Below are positions 42,015-50,012 of a stretch of DNA of 64,000 nt, one piece after another. The DNA is from GCA-003244245 sp050699875 (GTDB lineage: Bacteria > Actinomycetota > Actinomycetes > Mycobacteriales > Pseudonocardiaceae). Location: contig JBOHFX010000002.1 of the NCBI GenBank assembly GCA_050699875.1, forward strand, positions 46,602 to 110,601. Direction: 5' to 3'. How positions within the stretch are numbered: the stretch's first letter is position 1; the number at the start of each line of letters is the position of its first letter. The notes beneath the pieces were generated by a model that saw nothing but the letters and a program-made list of their open reading frames with translations, did not search any database and was not told the origin of the DNA. The translations under genes and the position numbers were made by a program.

Positions 42015-43064
42015 GTGCTCTCGTTTGAGCCCTCCGGCGTCGTCATCGCCGGTGACGGCCTGGGTCTCGGACGTCCGGTGGCTGCCTCAATCGAGGACCT
42101 GCTGGGCGGGGAAGTCACCCGGGAGCCGCTGCGACGAGCTGACTCCAAATCGGAGGTGCTTTTCGAGCGAGTTGTCATCGATGGTCGGCCCTACGTGCTA
42201 AAGCACCTTCACTGCGATGGCGACTGGATCGCGCGGGGCACGGGCGACCTGACCTGTCGACCGCTAGTGCTGTGGCGCGGCGGTATCTTGGACATGCTCC
42301 CCGAATGCCTCGACCATGCCGTGGTGGCGGTCGCTGGAGGGCTCGGTCGTCACGGGTGGGGAGCGGCAGTGCTGATGCGCGACGTGAGCGAGTGGCTCAT
42401 CCCGGAGGGTGATACTCCGCTTCCCTGGGCTCAGCACCGGGGCTTTCTCAACCACATGGCCGCCCTCCACGCCGCCTTCTGGGGCTTCGAGGACACCGTC
42501 GGGCTCACCCCCTGCTCCCATCGCTACCTACTCTTTGGTCCCTGCCTGTGGGAGACGGAGGCCGCCCTCGGCTCGGATGCCGCCGTGCCGAGGCTGGCCT
42601 ATGAGGGATGGTCACGCTTCCGCGACATCGCTCCCCGCGCAGCGTCGGTCGTGTTGCCGTTGCTGACGGCACCCTGGCCGTTGGTGCAAGCGCTTGAGAC
42701 CACACCGGCCACCTTCATTCACGGCGACTGGAAGGCCGGTAACCTCGGCACCGGACCCAACGGGCGGACACTTTTGCTGGACTGGGCATTGTCAGGGCGG
42801 GGGTCGCCCTGCGCCGAGTTGGCGTGGTACCTGTCGATCAACGCCGCCCGCCTGCCCGAGTCCTACGAGGACGCCATCGCCGCCTACCGGCGCTGCCTGG
42901 AGGGCCACGGCGTGGACACCGGCGGGTGGTGGGAACGCCAGCTCGGCCTCGCTCTGCTGGGAGCCCTGGTCCAGTTCGGCTGGGACAAGGCCCTGCACGG
43001 TACCGCCGAGGACCTCCACTGGTGGGAGGAACGCGCCTTCGAAGGCGTGCGATGGCTGGGGTGA
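42015..43064 (+). CDS. Aminoglycoside-phosphotransferase-fold kinase
   Basis: Start GTG 42015 with AAAGGT upstream, giving 349 residues beginning VLSFEPSGVVIAGDGLGLG. The catalytic loop FIHGDWKAGNLG supplies the Asp and Asn. The metal-binding LLLDWALSGRGSPCAELAWYL replaces the usual D-W-E/D by D-W-A. The N-lobe Lys is likely in YVLKHLHCDGDWIAR. Such kinases phosphorylate antibiotics, sugars or amino alcohols. It overlaps the methyltransferase by 13 bases, implying a shared pathway. Confidence 0.84.
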   Translation: MLSFEPSGVVIAGDGLGLGRPVAASIEDLLGGEVTREPLRRADSKSEVLFERVVIDGRPYVLKHLHCDGDWIARGTGDLTCRPLVLWRGGILDMLPECLDHAVVAVAGGLGRHGWGAAVLMRDVSEWLIPEGDTPLPWAQHRGFLNHMAALHAAFWGFEDTVGLTPCSHRYLLFGPCLWETEAALGSDAAVPRLAYEGWSRFRDIAPRAASVVLPLLTAPWPLVQALETTPATFIHGDWKAGNLGTGPNGRTLLLDWALSGRGSPCAELAWYLSINAARLPESYEDAIAAYRRCLEGHGVDTGGWWERQLGLALLGALVQFGWDKALHGTAEDLHWWEERAFEGVRWLG

Positions 43065-43867
43065 CCAGCGGTGACCTGGCCGGTCTCATGGCGGCTGGCT
43101 ATGGGGCGGACGTCGCCGCCTGGGCGAAGGGACCCGCCCGGGTCTATGACCGCTTGGCTGAGGTCCTGGTAGCGGCCAGTCCGGTGTCCCTGTGCGGCGC
43201 CGTGGTGCTCGACCTGGGCGCCGGGACGGGGGCGGCCACCCGCGCCGTCGGAGCAACCGGTGGCCGGGTGGTGGCCGTCGACCTGGCCCTCGACATGCTC
43301 CGGTTCGACCAGCGTCACCGCCCCCTGGCCATCGCCGCCGACGCCCGCGCCTTGCCTTTCCGGGCCGGCACCTTCGACGCCGTGGCAGCCGGGTTTTCGA
43401 TCTCCCACGTCCCAGACCCCAGCCAGGCGTTGTCCGAGGCGGCCCGCGTCATCCGCCGCGGCGGCGTCCTGCTGGTCAGCGTCTTCTCGGCCCGCTCCTC
43501 CCACCCCGCCAAGGAGCAGATCGAGCAGGTGGCCGCCCGCTTCGGCTATCGCCGCCCGGCCTGGTACGAGTGGTTCAAGGCCGAGGTCGAGCCGCTCACC
43601 GCCGACCCCGAAGCGTTGGCGGCCGCCGCCCAAGCTGCTGGACTAGAAAACGTGCACATCATCGAGCGCCCGGTTCATCTCGGCACGCACACCACCACCG
43701 ACCTGGTCGCTTGGCGGCTGGGAATGGCCTCCATGGCCGGCTTCGTAGCGTCCCTACCGCCCGAGCGGCGCGCGGCGCTGGTGGCCGCCGCTGAGGAAGC
43801 GGTGGGGCTGGCCCCTCAGCCCTTCACGCCGCTGGTGCTGATCCTCTCCAGCCGGGTAGCTGCCTAG
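43052..43867 (+). CDS. Class I SAM-dependent methyltransferase
   Basis: ATG 43052 gives 271 residues; GTG 43061 is an alternative that overlaps the kinase stop (GTGA). Motif I is VVLDLGAGTGAATRAVG, the acidic residue ends beta-2 in VVAVDLALDML, and motif IV lies in DAVAAGFSISHVPDP. This is the Methyltransf_11 type, acting on small molecules, often in biosynthesis or antibiotic modification. Coupling to the upstream kinase suggests a two-step modification. Confidence 0.87.
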   Translation: MAGVTSGDLAGLMAAGYGADVAAWAKGPARVYDRLAEVLVAASPVSLCGAVVLDLGAGTGAATRAVGATGGRVVAVDLALDMLRFDQRHRPLAIAADARALPFRAGTFDAVAAGFSISHVPDPSQALSEAARVIRRGGVLLVSVFSARSSHPAKEQIEQVAARFGYRRPAWYEWFKAEVEPLTADPEALAAAAQAAGLENVHIIERPVHLGTHTTTDLVAWRLGMASMAGFVASLPPERRAALVAAAEEAVGLAPQPFTPLVLILSSRVAA

Positions 43868-43903
43868 CGACGCAGTCCGTGCAACCCAGCGATTTCCGCC
43901 AGC

Positions 43904-44083
43904 AGAAGTGTGCGCGGGCGCCCGACAGCCGATCATGGTGCAATAAGGGTCGCGGATCTCGAGGTAGCGGCGCAGCACCGCGCCGGGGACGCGCCGGGCC
44001 GCACCGGCGCGGTCCCAAGGCGCACCGCAGTTGTCCTGGTCGAGCTGGGTGATCAGGTCGGCGACCACATTGGCCAGTCGCCC
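43904..44083 (-). pseudogene. Fragment of an HNH (DUF222/13E12-type) protein
   Basis: Sixty residues read ANVVADLITQLDQDNCG, LRRYLEIRDPYCTMIGCRAPAH. The R-D-x-x-C-x-x-x-G-C-x-x-P-x-x spacing is the first half of the HNH domain in the actinobacterial DUF222/REP13E12 proteins. The rest of the HNH motif and the upstream DUF222 part are missing. Confidence 0.5.
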
Positions 44084-44261
44084 AGTGGGCCGGGGCGTCG
44101 TCGCGGTCGACACCGGCAGCGTCGCCAAAAAGGGCGGTGGCAGCCTGGAGTTCGTCTTCTGTGACGTGTTCACCTTCATCGGCGACGCCATCAGCCTTGA
44201 GACTTACCAGGTCAACCTCACGCAATGAGGCGACGACGGATGTTGACGGGCAACCATGCGG

Positions 44262-44732
44262 TTACGGCGAGGCGCCGCCACCGGACACATTGTCGAAGGC
44301 CTCTGCCGCCATCTCGCGGACCATCGGCTCGGGCTCGACGTCTCGGAGTACCCGGAGTTTGGCCACGAGATCCTCGCTGGGCTGCGGCGGAGTTGCTCGG
44401 AGGGCTGTCTTGCGGACGGCCGGGTCGTCGTCGTCGAGCAACGTCAGGAGCACCGATTCCGCTGCCATGCCGATGTGTTGCGCGCCGGACGCGGCTGCTG
44501 CCCGGATGCCCGGATCGGCGCTGCCCGCTGCCAGCTCAAGGATCGGTGCCGCCTCTGGGTCTCCGATGCGGCCCGCCAGGTAGGCGGCCTTGGCGGCGAG
44601 GTTGGGATCACCGCCCGCCACAAAGCGCTGGAGCAGCGGCAGCGCCTCCGGGCCGAGCTGTGCCGCGGCCTCCTCGTAATCGGGCTCGTCACGGTCGAGC
44701 ACCGCTTTCACCTGCTCGTTGGTCACAGCCAT
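44262..44732 (-). CDS. HEAT-repeat protein
   Basis: AAGGAG precedes the ATG at 44732. The 156-residue protein consists of paired helices with the HEAT pattern: ALPLLQRFVAGGDPNLAAKAA, YLAGRIGDPEAAPILELAAG and LLTLLDDDDPAVRKTALRAT. It is acidic and has no signal peptide, so it is likely a cytoplasmic protein-binding scaffold. It starts 11 bases after the stop of the metzincin-like gene on the same strand, so they form an operon and may interact, for example as a protease and its binding partner. Confidence 0.85.
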   Translation of the reverse strand: MAVTNEQVKAVLDRDEPDYEEAAAQLGPEALPLLQRFVAGGDPNLAAKAAYLAGRIGDPEAAPILELAAGSADPGIRAAAASGAQHIGMAAESVLLTLLDDDDPAVRKTALRATPPQPSEDLVAKLRVLRDVEPEPMVREMAAEAFDNVSGGGASP

Positions 44733-44743
44733 GTGGCACTCCT

Positions 44744-45697
44744 TCAGACGTTGACGGTAATCGCGCTCGCCTGCATGGTGCTGCATTCGGAGGCAATCAG
44801 ATCGGGTGGTGGATTCGTGATGTTGGCCGTCCCGTTGCCCGTCATCAGCCGGTCGTTGTTGTTGACGTGAAACAGCCCCAGGACATGGCCTTGCTCGTGG
44901 GCGAACGTCCACTGCGTGGCGGTCTTCACCACCACGGCCCCGGGCCGCCCCGCCGGGTGCGACGCGCACCCGTTGAAGGGCGGGTTAGTTGCCTGGACGA
45001 AATAGATCACGATGTCGTTCGCAGCAGCGAAGTTACGGTGCGAGAAGAGCTGGTTCTGCTCAGCTGTGGTGCTGCCGAGCGTACACGTCCCGACGTCGAC
45101 GATGTTGAGCGTGGGAAGATTGAGAATTTCCTCGCTGACCCAGCTAACGTCGATGTTGCAGGTCGCGCAGACCTCCCGCATGTTCTGAAAAAGGGTCGCG
45201 ATCGCGATGTTCGGAGCTGTCAGGATCTTCACGTGGACCCTGATCCGGGAAGTCACGATCGGCAAGTGGAAATTGCTGCTGCCAATATTGTTGTGGGTGC
45301 CGCCCTGCGGGCAGTTCGACGCCGCCTGGTTCGGCCCGAACCACAATCCCTGGCACTTGTTACACCACCGCCAATTGACCTGGCCGGCACCGACGTTGCT
45401 GGCGAGCGAGTAGTTCCCGCTGCCAGTCAGGGCGTGGGTACCTCCCTCGGGGCAGCGAGACACCGCCTGGTTGGGCCCGAACCACAACCCGTGACATTTG
45501 TTACACCACCGCCAACCCGACTGATGGTTGACCGGGGTAGTCGTAGCGTTCCGGACCAGGGAGTAGTTCCCGCTCCCGACATTGTTGTGCGTGCCGCCCT
45601 CCGGGCAGTTAGACGCCGCCTGATTGGATCCGAGCCATAACCCCTGGCATTTATTGCACCACCGCCAATTGTTCAATGTTCCCCACGTAATAGCCAT
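44744..45697 (-). CDS. Metzincin-like metalloprotease with three N-terminal zinc-ribbon-like repeats
   Basis: ATG 45697, 317 residues. Three near-identical repeats of about 37 residues (11-47, 62-98, 109-145) follow WRWCNKCxGLWxGxNQA, then CPxGGTH and GSGNYSL; each has C-x2-C and a third Cys plus His that could bind zinc. Residues 150-317 form a protease-like domain with FAHEQGHVLGLFH (H267-E268, H271, H277), the metzincin zinc site with catalytic Glu, and a Met-turn-like RLMTG at residue 285. No signal peptide is visible, odd for a metzincin. It is the first gene of an operon with the HEAT protein. Confidence 0.83.
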   Translation of the reverse strand: MAITWGTLNNWRWCNKCQGLWLGSNQAASNCPEGGTHNNVGSGNYSLVRNATTTPVNHQSGWRWCNKCHGLWFGPNQAVSRCPEGGTHALTGSGNYSLASNVGAGQVNWRWCNKCQGLWFGPNQAASNCPQGGTHNNIGSSNFHLPIVTSRIRVHVKILTAPNIAIATLFQNMREVCATCNIDVSWVSEEILNLPTLNIVDVGTCTLGSTTAEQNQLFSHRNFAAANDIVIYFVQATNPPFNGCASHPAGRPGAVVVKTATQWTFAHEQGHVLGLFHVNNNDRLMTGNGTANITNPPPDLIASECSTMQASAITVNV

Positions 45698-45967
45698 CTC
45701 GTCTCTTCTCGGCGATGATCGTCCGGAAGCCTGTCGTCCGGTTTGAACGGTGAACACGAGACACGGCATGGCTCCATGGATACCCGAGCCTCCTAGTTGT
45801 CACCCGGTCGAGTGAACCACCGGGTATGTCTCGTAGGCTCTGGCGCCTAAAGGAGAACGACGCCGTTGCTTTGAACGGCATCCCACCCAGCCTGATCTGC
45901 CTTCACATCCGGGAGCCACGCAGTATTGTCGCCCTGTTCTGACGTGAAATATCCCGGGAAAGTTGTC

Positions 45968-46406
45968 ATGAACTTGCGACTTCAAGACAAGGTCATCGTG
46001 GTCACCGGCGCCTCAGCCGGTATCGGGCAGACCACCGTACGGCTGCTGGCAACCGAAGGCGCGACCGTTGTGGGCGTCGCCCGCAAGCGTGCTATCGGTG
46101 AACAAGACCCTCGCTGCCGAGTTCGGCCCGCGTGGCGTCCGGTCGAACATCGTCTCGCCCGGTCACACCCGGACCGCGCTCTGGGAAGCGCCGGGCGGCT
46201 TCAACGAGCAGCTGTCTGCTCAGTTCGACCTACCCACCGAGCAGGCCATCGACCACTTCGTCCGCACCGTCCGGCGCCTGCCCAGCCCGCGGGTGGGCGC
46301 ACCTGAGGACGTCGCCAGGGTCATCGCCTACCTGCTCTCGCCGCTGGCCGGCCAGGTCACCGGCGCCGAGTGGGTGATCAATGGTGGCGCGCTGAGGCAG
46401 ATTTGA
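45968..46406 (+). pseudogene. SDR gene with central deletion
   Basis: The N-terminus is perfect: MNLRLQDKVIVVTGASAGIG and TTVRLLATEGATVVGVARK. At about 46090 it jumps, in another frame, to LSVNKTLAAEFGPRGVRSN and IVSPGHTRTALWEAPGG, ending in AYLLSPLAGQVTGAEWVING at 46406. About 100-110 residues holding NNAG and the catalytic Tyr-Lys are gone. Both halves fit one classical SDR. Confidence 0.85.
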
Positions 46407-46487
46407 TAGACCTGGCGATGCCTGCGGCCATGCAGCACCACCCACCCCGGGGCCACAGCACCGCGTTAGCCAGCCGGCACTGAGAGA

Positions 46488-47123
46488 TCAGTATGCGACG
46501 CTGACAGTGGTGCGCACCGTGTGCGGATCGTCGAGCAGGCGGAGCATTGCGGTGGCGAGGTCGGCGCGGGAGATGCTGCGTCCGCGCTGGAGGTGGCGGT
46601 TGACCGCGGTGCGGTAGCGGTCGGTGGCCGGCCCATCGGTGAGTTTCGGCGGACGCACGACTGTCCAGTCCACGTCGCTGCTGCGCAGCACCTCTTCCAT
46701 ACGGGCCATATCGGCGTAGCTCTCGCCGAAGAACCGGTACAGGATGGGGAAGACCACGAATCGCTCCAGTGCGCTGACTTCGGTCCGGGGCGTCACCGGC
46801 AGCGCGCTGACTCCGATGAACCGCCGCACGCCCGCGGTGTGCATCGCCTCGAGGATGTTGGCCACCCCGGCCGAATACACCGTAGTCGGGCCCTCGCCGC
46901 CGGGTACCCCGAGCGCGGAGACCACCGCGTCGGCGCCTTCCACGCTGCCCGGCAGGGATGACCGGTCGAGCACGTCGGCACGCGCGACGTGCAGTCGCTC
47001 GTGCGAGGCCCGGATCCGGGAGGGATCACGAGCGGGCGCGGTCACGGTGTGCCCGGCGCTCAAGGCCGCGCGGATCAACTGGTCGCCGGTGCCACCGGTG
47101 CCACCAAAGATGACCAGGTGCAT
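46488..47123 (-). CDS. NAD(P)H-binding (NmrA-like) protein
   Basis: GGAGGAG upstream of the ATG at 47123; 211 residues. It opens MHLVIFGGTGGTGDQLIRAAL (GGTGGTG at 7-13), then RDPSRI as the NADP phosphate-binding segment, and GVRRFIGVSAL. This is an atypical SDR without a Tyr-Lys active site, like many NmrA/HSCARG redox sensors and reductases. It is divergent from a TetR gene across a composite operator and is probably its target. Confidence 0.87.
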   Translation of the reverse strand: MHLVIFGGTGGTGDQLIRAALSAGHTVTAPARDPSRIRASHERLHVARADVLDRSSLPGSVEGADAVVSALGVPGGEGPTTVYSAGVANILEAMHTAGVRRFIGVSALPVTPRTEVSALERFVVFPILYRFFGESYADMARMEEVLRSSDVDWTVVRPPKLTDGPATDRYRTAVNRHLQRGRSISRADLATAMLRLLDDPHTVRTTVSVAY

Positions 47124-47148
47124 CGCTATCTCCTCCGCTGCACTAGGG

Positions 47149-47186
47149 TTAGTGTGCACCCACTAAGTTAGTGAGTGACCACTCAC
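47149..47186. promoter_or_regulatory. Composite TetR operator
   Basis: TTAGTG-N6-CACTAA spans 47149-47166, and GTGAGTGACCACTCAC (47171-47186) is a perfect palindrome with arms of seven. A further TTAGTG at 47168 links them. The site sits between the divergent NmrA-like and tetR genes. Confidence 0.68.
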
Positions 47187-47204
47187 CCGTCAAGGACGGA
47201 AGGG

Positions 47205-47798
47205 ATGAGTACCCGAGACCGAATCTTGGATGGCGCAGCGGAGGTCATGCGCAACCGCGGGCTGGCCAACACCACCACGAAGGAGATCGCACGGGCGGCC
47301 GGGTTGTCTGAAGCGATGCTGTACAAGGTGTTTCGGGACAAGGTGGACCTGTTCCTTGGCGTGCTCAACGAGCGGCTCCCCCGGATCACGGTCCTGAGCG
47401 GTGGTCTTGCCGAGAATCCGGGAACCGCGCCACTGCACGTGGATCTGCGGCGGCTGGCCGCCGAGCTGTTGTCCTTCTACCTGGAGTCGTTCCCGATCGC
47501 GGCGTCGGTCTTCTCCGACCCCGCCCTGCTGGTCCGGCATCGCGACGCCGTGCGGGAGCGTGGCACCGGCCCGCATGTAGTGGTCGAGGGCGTGGCGGCC
47601 TACCTGTCGGCCGAGCAGCGGGCAGGGCGGGTGGGGCCGGCGGTCAGTCCCGATGTGGTGGCCGAGTTGCTGGTCGGCGCTTGCCTGCACCGCGCGTTCC
47701 TGATCCGCTTCGCCGGCGAGTCGACTACACCTAATCGGATCGAGCGCTTCGCCGGGCAGATCATCACCGCGCTGGAGCCAGCGCTCGCAGGATCCTGA
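47205..47798 (+). CDS. TetR-family transcriptional regulator
   Basis: ATG 47205 with GGAAGGG close upstream; 197 residues. The HTH is STRDRILDGAAEVMRNRGLANTTTKEIARAAGLSEAMLYKVFRDKVDLFL. The C-terminal domain is of the AcrR type with an unknown ligand. An in-frame upstream ATG at 47175 lies inside the operator and is unlikely. It probably represses itself and the divergent NmrA-like gene. Confidence 0.88.
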   Translation: MSTRDRILDGAAEVMRNRGLANTTTKEIARAAGLSEAMLYKVFRDKVDLFLGVLNERLPRITVLSGGLAENPGTAPLHVDLRRLAAELLSFYLESFPIAASVFSDPALLVRHRDAVRERGTGPHVVVEGVAAYLSAEQRAGRVGPAVSPDVVAELLVGACLHRAFLIRFAGESTTPNRIERFAGQIITALEPALAGS

Positions 47799-47819
47799 GG
47801 GGCTGATCCTGACCTGCGG

Positions 47820-48710
47820 CTATCCACGGCGAGCGCGAGCGCGCCGCTTACCCTCGTGCATGGCCTGCACCCGGGCGACCGGGATCGAGCGGCCTTCCTC
47901 GATCAGCTCGAAGCTCAACGGCTGGGGCTCGGGCATCCGCCCGGCGCACTGATCACCCTCGGCGATCAGCTGCACCGCGGTGTGCACAGTGAAGTCGGTC
48001 GGCGTAATGCGATCAAGCTCGTCCCAAGCCACTGGGAACGACACCGGGACACCCGGCCGAACGCGCGGGCTGTACGCCGCCACCACGGTTGCTCCACCGG
48101 CTCGGGTGGAATCGAGGAACACCTTGCCTGCCCGGTCATCACGGATATAGGCGGTGGTGGCCAGAGCGGGGTCAAGGCGCTCGGCACGTGCAGCGATCGC
48201 GCGGGTGGCCGCGGCCACGTCGTCGATCGTCGCCCGCGACTCGACCGGGACGAGCACGTGCACGCCTTTGGCACCGCTGGTCTTGACCACGCCCACCAAC
48301 CCGGCATCGGCCAGCGCCTGGCGGACCAGGAAGGCGGCGCGAACAGCCGACGGGAAGGCGTCCGCCGACGGCGGGTCGAGGTCGAGCACGAGGTGGGTGG
48401 GGCGGTCCCAGTGATCGGCGCGGATGAGGGTGGGGTGGTACTCCACCGCCCGTTGGTTGGCGAACCACAGCAATGTGCGACGGTCGTTGCACAGCGCGTA
48501 GGACACCTCCCGTTTCGAGGTCTCAGCCCACAGCGGCACGGTGCGGACCCACGGTGGGGTGTACTGAGGAACATTCTTCTGCATGAACGGCGCCTGGTCG
48601 CGGATTACCCGGACCACCGACAGTGGCCGGTCCCGCAGCTCCGGGATGATGTGATCACCAACAGCGTCCAGGTATCCCGCTTAGTGGTCGGCACCGGAAG
48701 TCCGTCGGGG
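47820..48710 (-). pseudogene. LigD-type polymerase domain with frameshifted N-terminus
   Basis: From 48617 to 47820 a 265-residue frame carries the LigD primase-polymerase core: NVPQYTPPWVRTVPLWAETS, YALCNDRRTLLWFANQRAVE, LVLDLDPPSADAF (metal-binding Asp pair), KTSGAKGVHVLVPV, and RAGKVFLDSTRAGGATVVAAYSPR. The frame opens at 48680 after TAA and includes YLDAVGDHIIPELRDRPLSV. The next upstream family segment, DGLPVPTTKRD, is in another frame (to about 48710). A one-base shift near 48680 thus cuts off the start. The core could still be made from GTG 48617. Such proteins act with Ku in end joining; no Ku gene is here. Confidence 0.75.
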
Positions 48711-48713
48711 CCT

Positions 48714-48769
48714 TGAACTCGACATCACCGACCACGATTAGCCCGAAAACGTCGCTGGTGTCGAGTTCA
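48714..48769. repeat. Inverted repeat TGAACTCGACA / TGTCGAGTTCA
   Basis: Perfect 11-base arms at 48714-48724 and 48759-48769 surround 34 bases. Further out, GGACTTCCGG-N5-GACCACTAAG occurs on both sides in opposite orientation (minus strand 48680-48710, plus strand 48855-48880) with some mismatches. The damaged ligD start is therefore part of a larger inverted duplication. Confidence 0.6.
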
Positions 48770-48867
48770 CGTTAGATAGCACCGGCGTGGTTCACGGTGG
48801 CGAATGGATCGGTAAGACACCGCGCACACGACCTGCTCTCACGTCAACCCCTGATGGACTTCCGGCG

Positions 48868-49035
48868 GTGACCACTAAGGGCGTGACCAACCAGGCACTG
48901 GTGAAGCTTCCACCGCCGATCGCCGGACGAATCGAACAAATAATCGACACGGTGCGGCAACGGCCGGTGCCCGCAGCGGTGGCGGTGCTGGGTGCGGTAG
49001 TGGTGCTGCGACGTCTATTCCGCAGAAACAGGTGA
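48868..49035 (+). CDS. Small membrane-associated protein
   Basis: A 55-residue frame from GTG 48868 reads VTTKGVTNQALVKLPPPIAG, an amphipathic part RIEQIIDTVRQRPVP, the hydrophobic AAVAVLGAVVVL and a basic end RRLFRRNR. It resembles the C-terminal end of DUF3618-type proteins, which are often next to DUF4235. Its stop overlaps the next ATG (ATGA), so it is coupled to it. The 5' end lies in the inverted-duplication region, so it may be truncated. Confidence 0.5.
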   Translation: MTTKGVTNQALVKLPPPIAGRIEQIIDTVRQRPVPAAVAVLGAVVVLRRLFRRNR

Positions 49036-49304
49036 TGGCGATGGTGAAGCTGTTGTACAAGCCCGTGGGCCTGCTGATCAGCGTCGCGGCCGGAACTGCA
49101 GCGAGCGTAGCTGTCCGCCGCGTCTGGACGCTTCTCACCGGGCAACAAGACGCACCGAAGGCCACCGACCAGGACCATAGTTGGCGGGAGGTTTTGCTTG
49201 CTGCAGGCGTACAAGGCGCTGTTTTCGGACTGGTCAAAGCTGCGATCGATCGAGGCGGCGCTACCGGAATTCGCAAGATTACCGGGACGTGGCCGGGCAC
49301 CTGA
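49035..49304 (+). CDS. DUF4235-family membrane protein
   Basis: An 89-residue protein: MAMVKLLYKPVGLLISVAAG, AVRRVWTLLTGQQ, then WREVLLAAGVQGAVFGLVKAAIDRGG. Two hydrophobic helices and the K-P-V-G and G-A-V-F-G-x-V-K-A blocks are standard for DUF4235. Function is unknown; members often sit with DUF3618 and phage-holin-like proteins in actinomycetes. ATG 49035 overlaps the upstream stop. ATG 49041 is an alternative. Confidence 0.8.
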   Translation: MAMVKLLYKPVGLLISVAAGTAASVAVRRVWTLLTGQQDAPKATDQDHSWREVLLAAGVQGAVFGLVKAAIDRGGATGIRKITGTWPGT

Positions 49305-49400
49305 TCATTTCCAGGTCCTCCGCGGCTGCAGCGGTGCTCACCGTCGCAATGGTTGAACTCGACTGATTGAGACCGACAAGCAGCGGTAGCGTGGGCGGCC

Positions 49401-50012
49401 GTGCACCCTGATGATGCTCCGGTCGTCCTGCTCGACGAACAGCGCCAGCCGATCGGGCAGCTGCCGAAGTCGCAGGTTCATCATGCGGCGACGCCGCTGC
49501 ACTTGGCGTTCTCGTGCTACATCTTCGATAGCTCCGGCCGGTTGCTGCTGACCCGGCGCGCCACCACCAAACGGACCTGGCCGGGGGTGTGGACCAACAC
49601 CTGTTGCGGGCACCCGCTGCCGGACGAGCCGTCGACCCAGGCGGCCGCCCGGCGGTTGCGGGAAGAGTTGGGCCTGCAGCTGGCCCGCTCGGTAGTGGTG
49701 CTGCCCGAGTTCGGTTACCGCGCGGTGGCGCCCGACGGCGTGGTGGAGAATGAGTTCTGCCCGGTGTTGGTGGGCAGCGTCAACGGGGACCCGCAGCCCG
49801 ACCCCACCGAGGTGCTCGAGTACCGGTGGGCACCCTGGCCCGACGTGGTGGCCCTGGTAGCCGCCGCCCCGTGGGCGATCAGTCCCTGGGCGGCCCTCCA
49901 GATCCCACAACTAGCCGCCCTTGCCGACTCTCCTGAGCTCATCGCGGGCGTGGGAGCGGTCGATCAGCGGGTAGATGACGGCGGCGGTCACGTATCCGGC
50001 GGCGGCGAGTAG
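49401..50012 (+). CDS. idi: Isopentenyl-diphosphate delta-isomerase, type 1
   Basis: A 203-residue Nudix-fold enzyme starting at GTG 49401. The catalytic Cys69 lies in TNTCCGHPL and the catalytic Glu region in VVENEFCPV (residues 115-122). The Nudix-like helix AAARRLREELGL is present. It interconverts isopentenyl and dimethylallyl diphosphate, a metal-dependent step supplying isoprenoid synthesis. The last 30 residues (Gly-rich) read past the usual end and overlap the convergent MFS gene by 102 bases. Confidence 0.95.
   Translation: MHPDDAPVVLLDEQRQPIGQLPKSQVHHAATPLHLAFSCYIFDSSGRLLLTRRATTKRTWPGVWTNTCCGHPLPDEPSTQAAARRLREELGLQLARSVVVLPEFGYRAVAPDGVVENEFCPVLVGSVNGDPQPDPTEVLEYRWAPWPDVVALVAAAPWAISPWAALQIPQLAALADSPELIAGVGAVDQRVDDGGGHVSGGGE

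Noticed and set aside
45802..45825. ACCCGGT/ACCGGGT stem near the metzincin-like gene
   Set aside because: Seven-base stem in G/C-rich DNA is expected by chance and it is not at a gene end.
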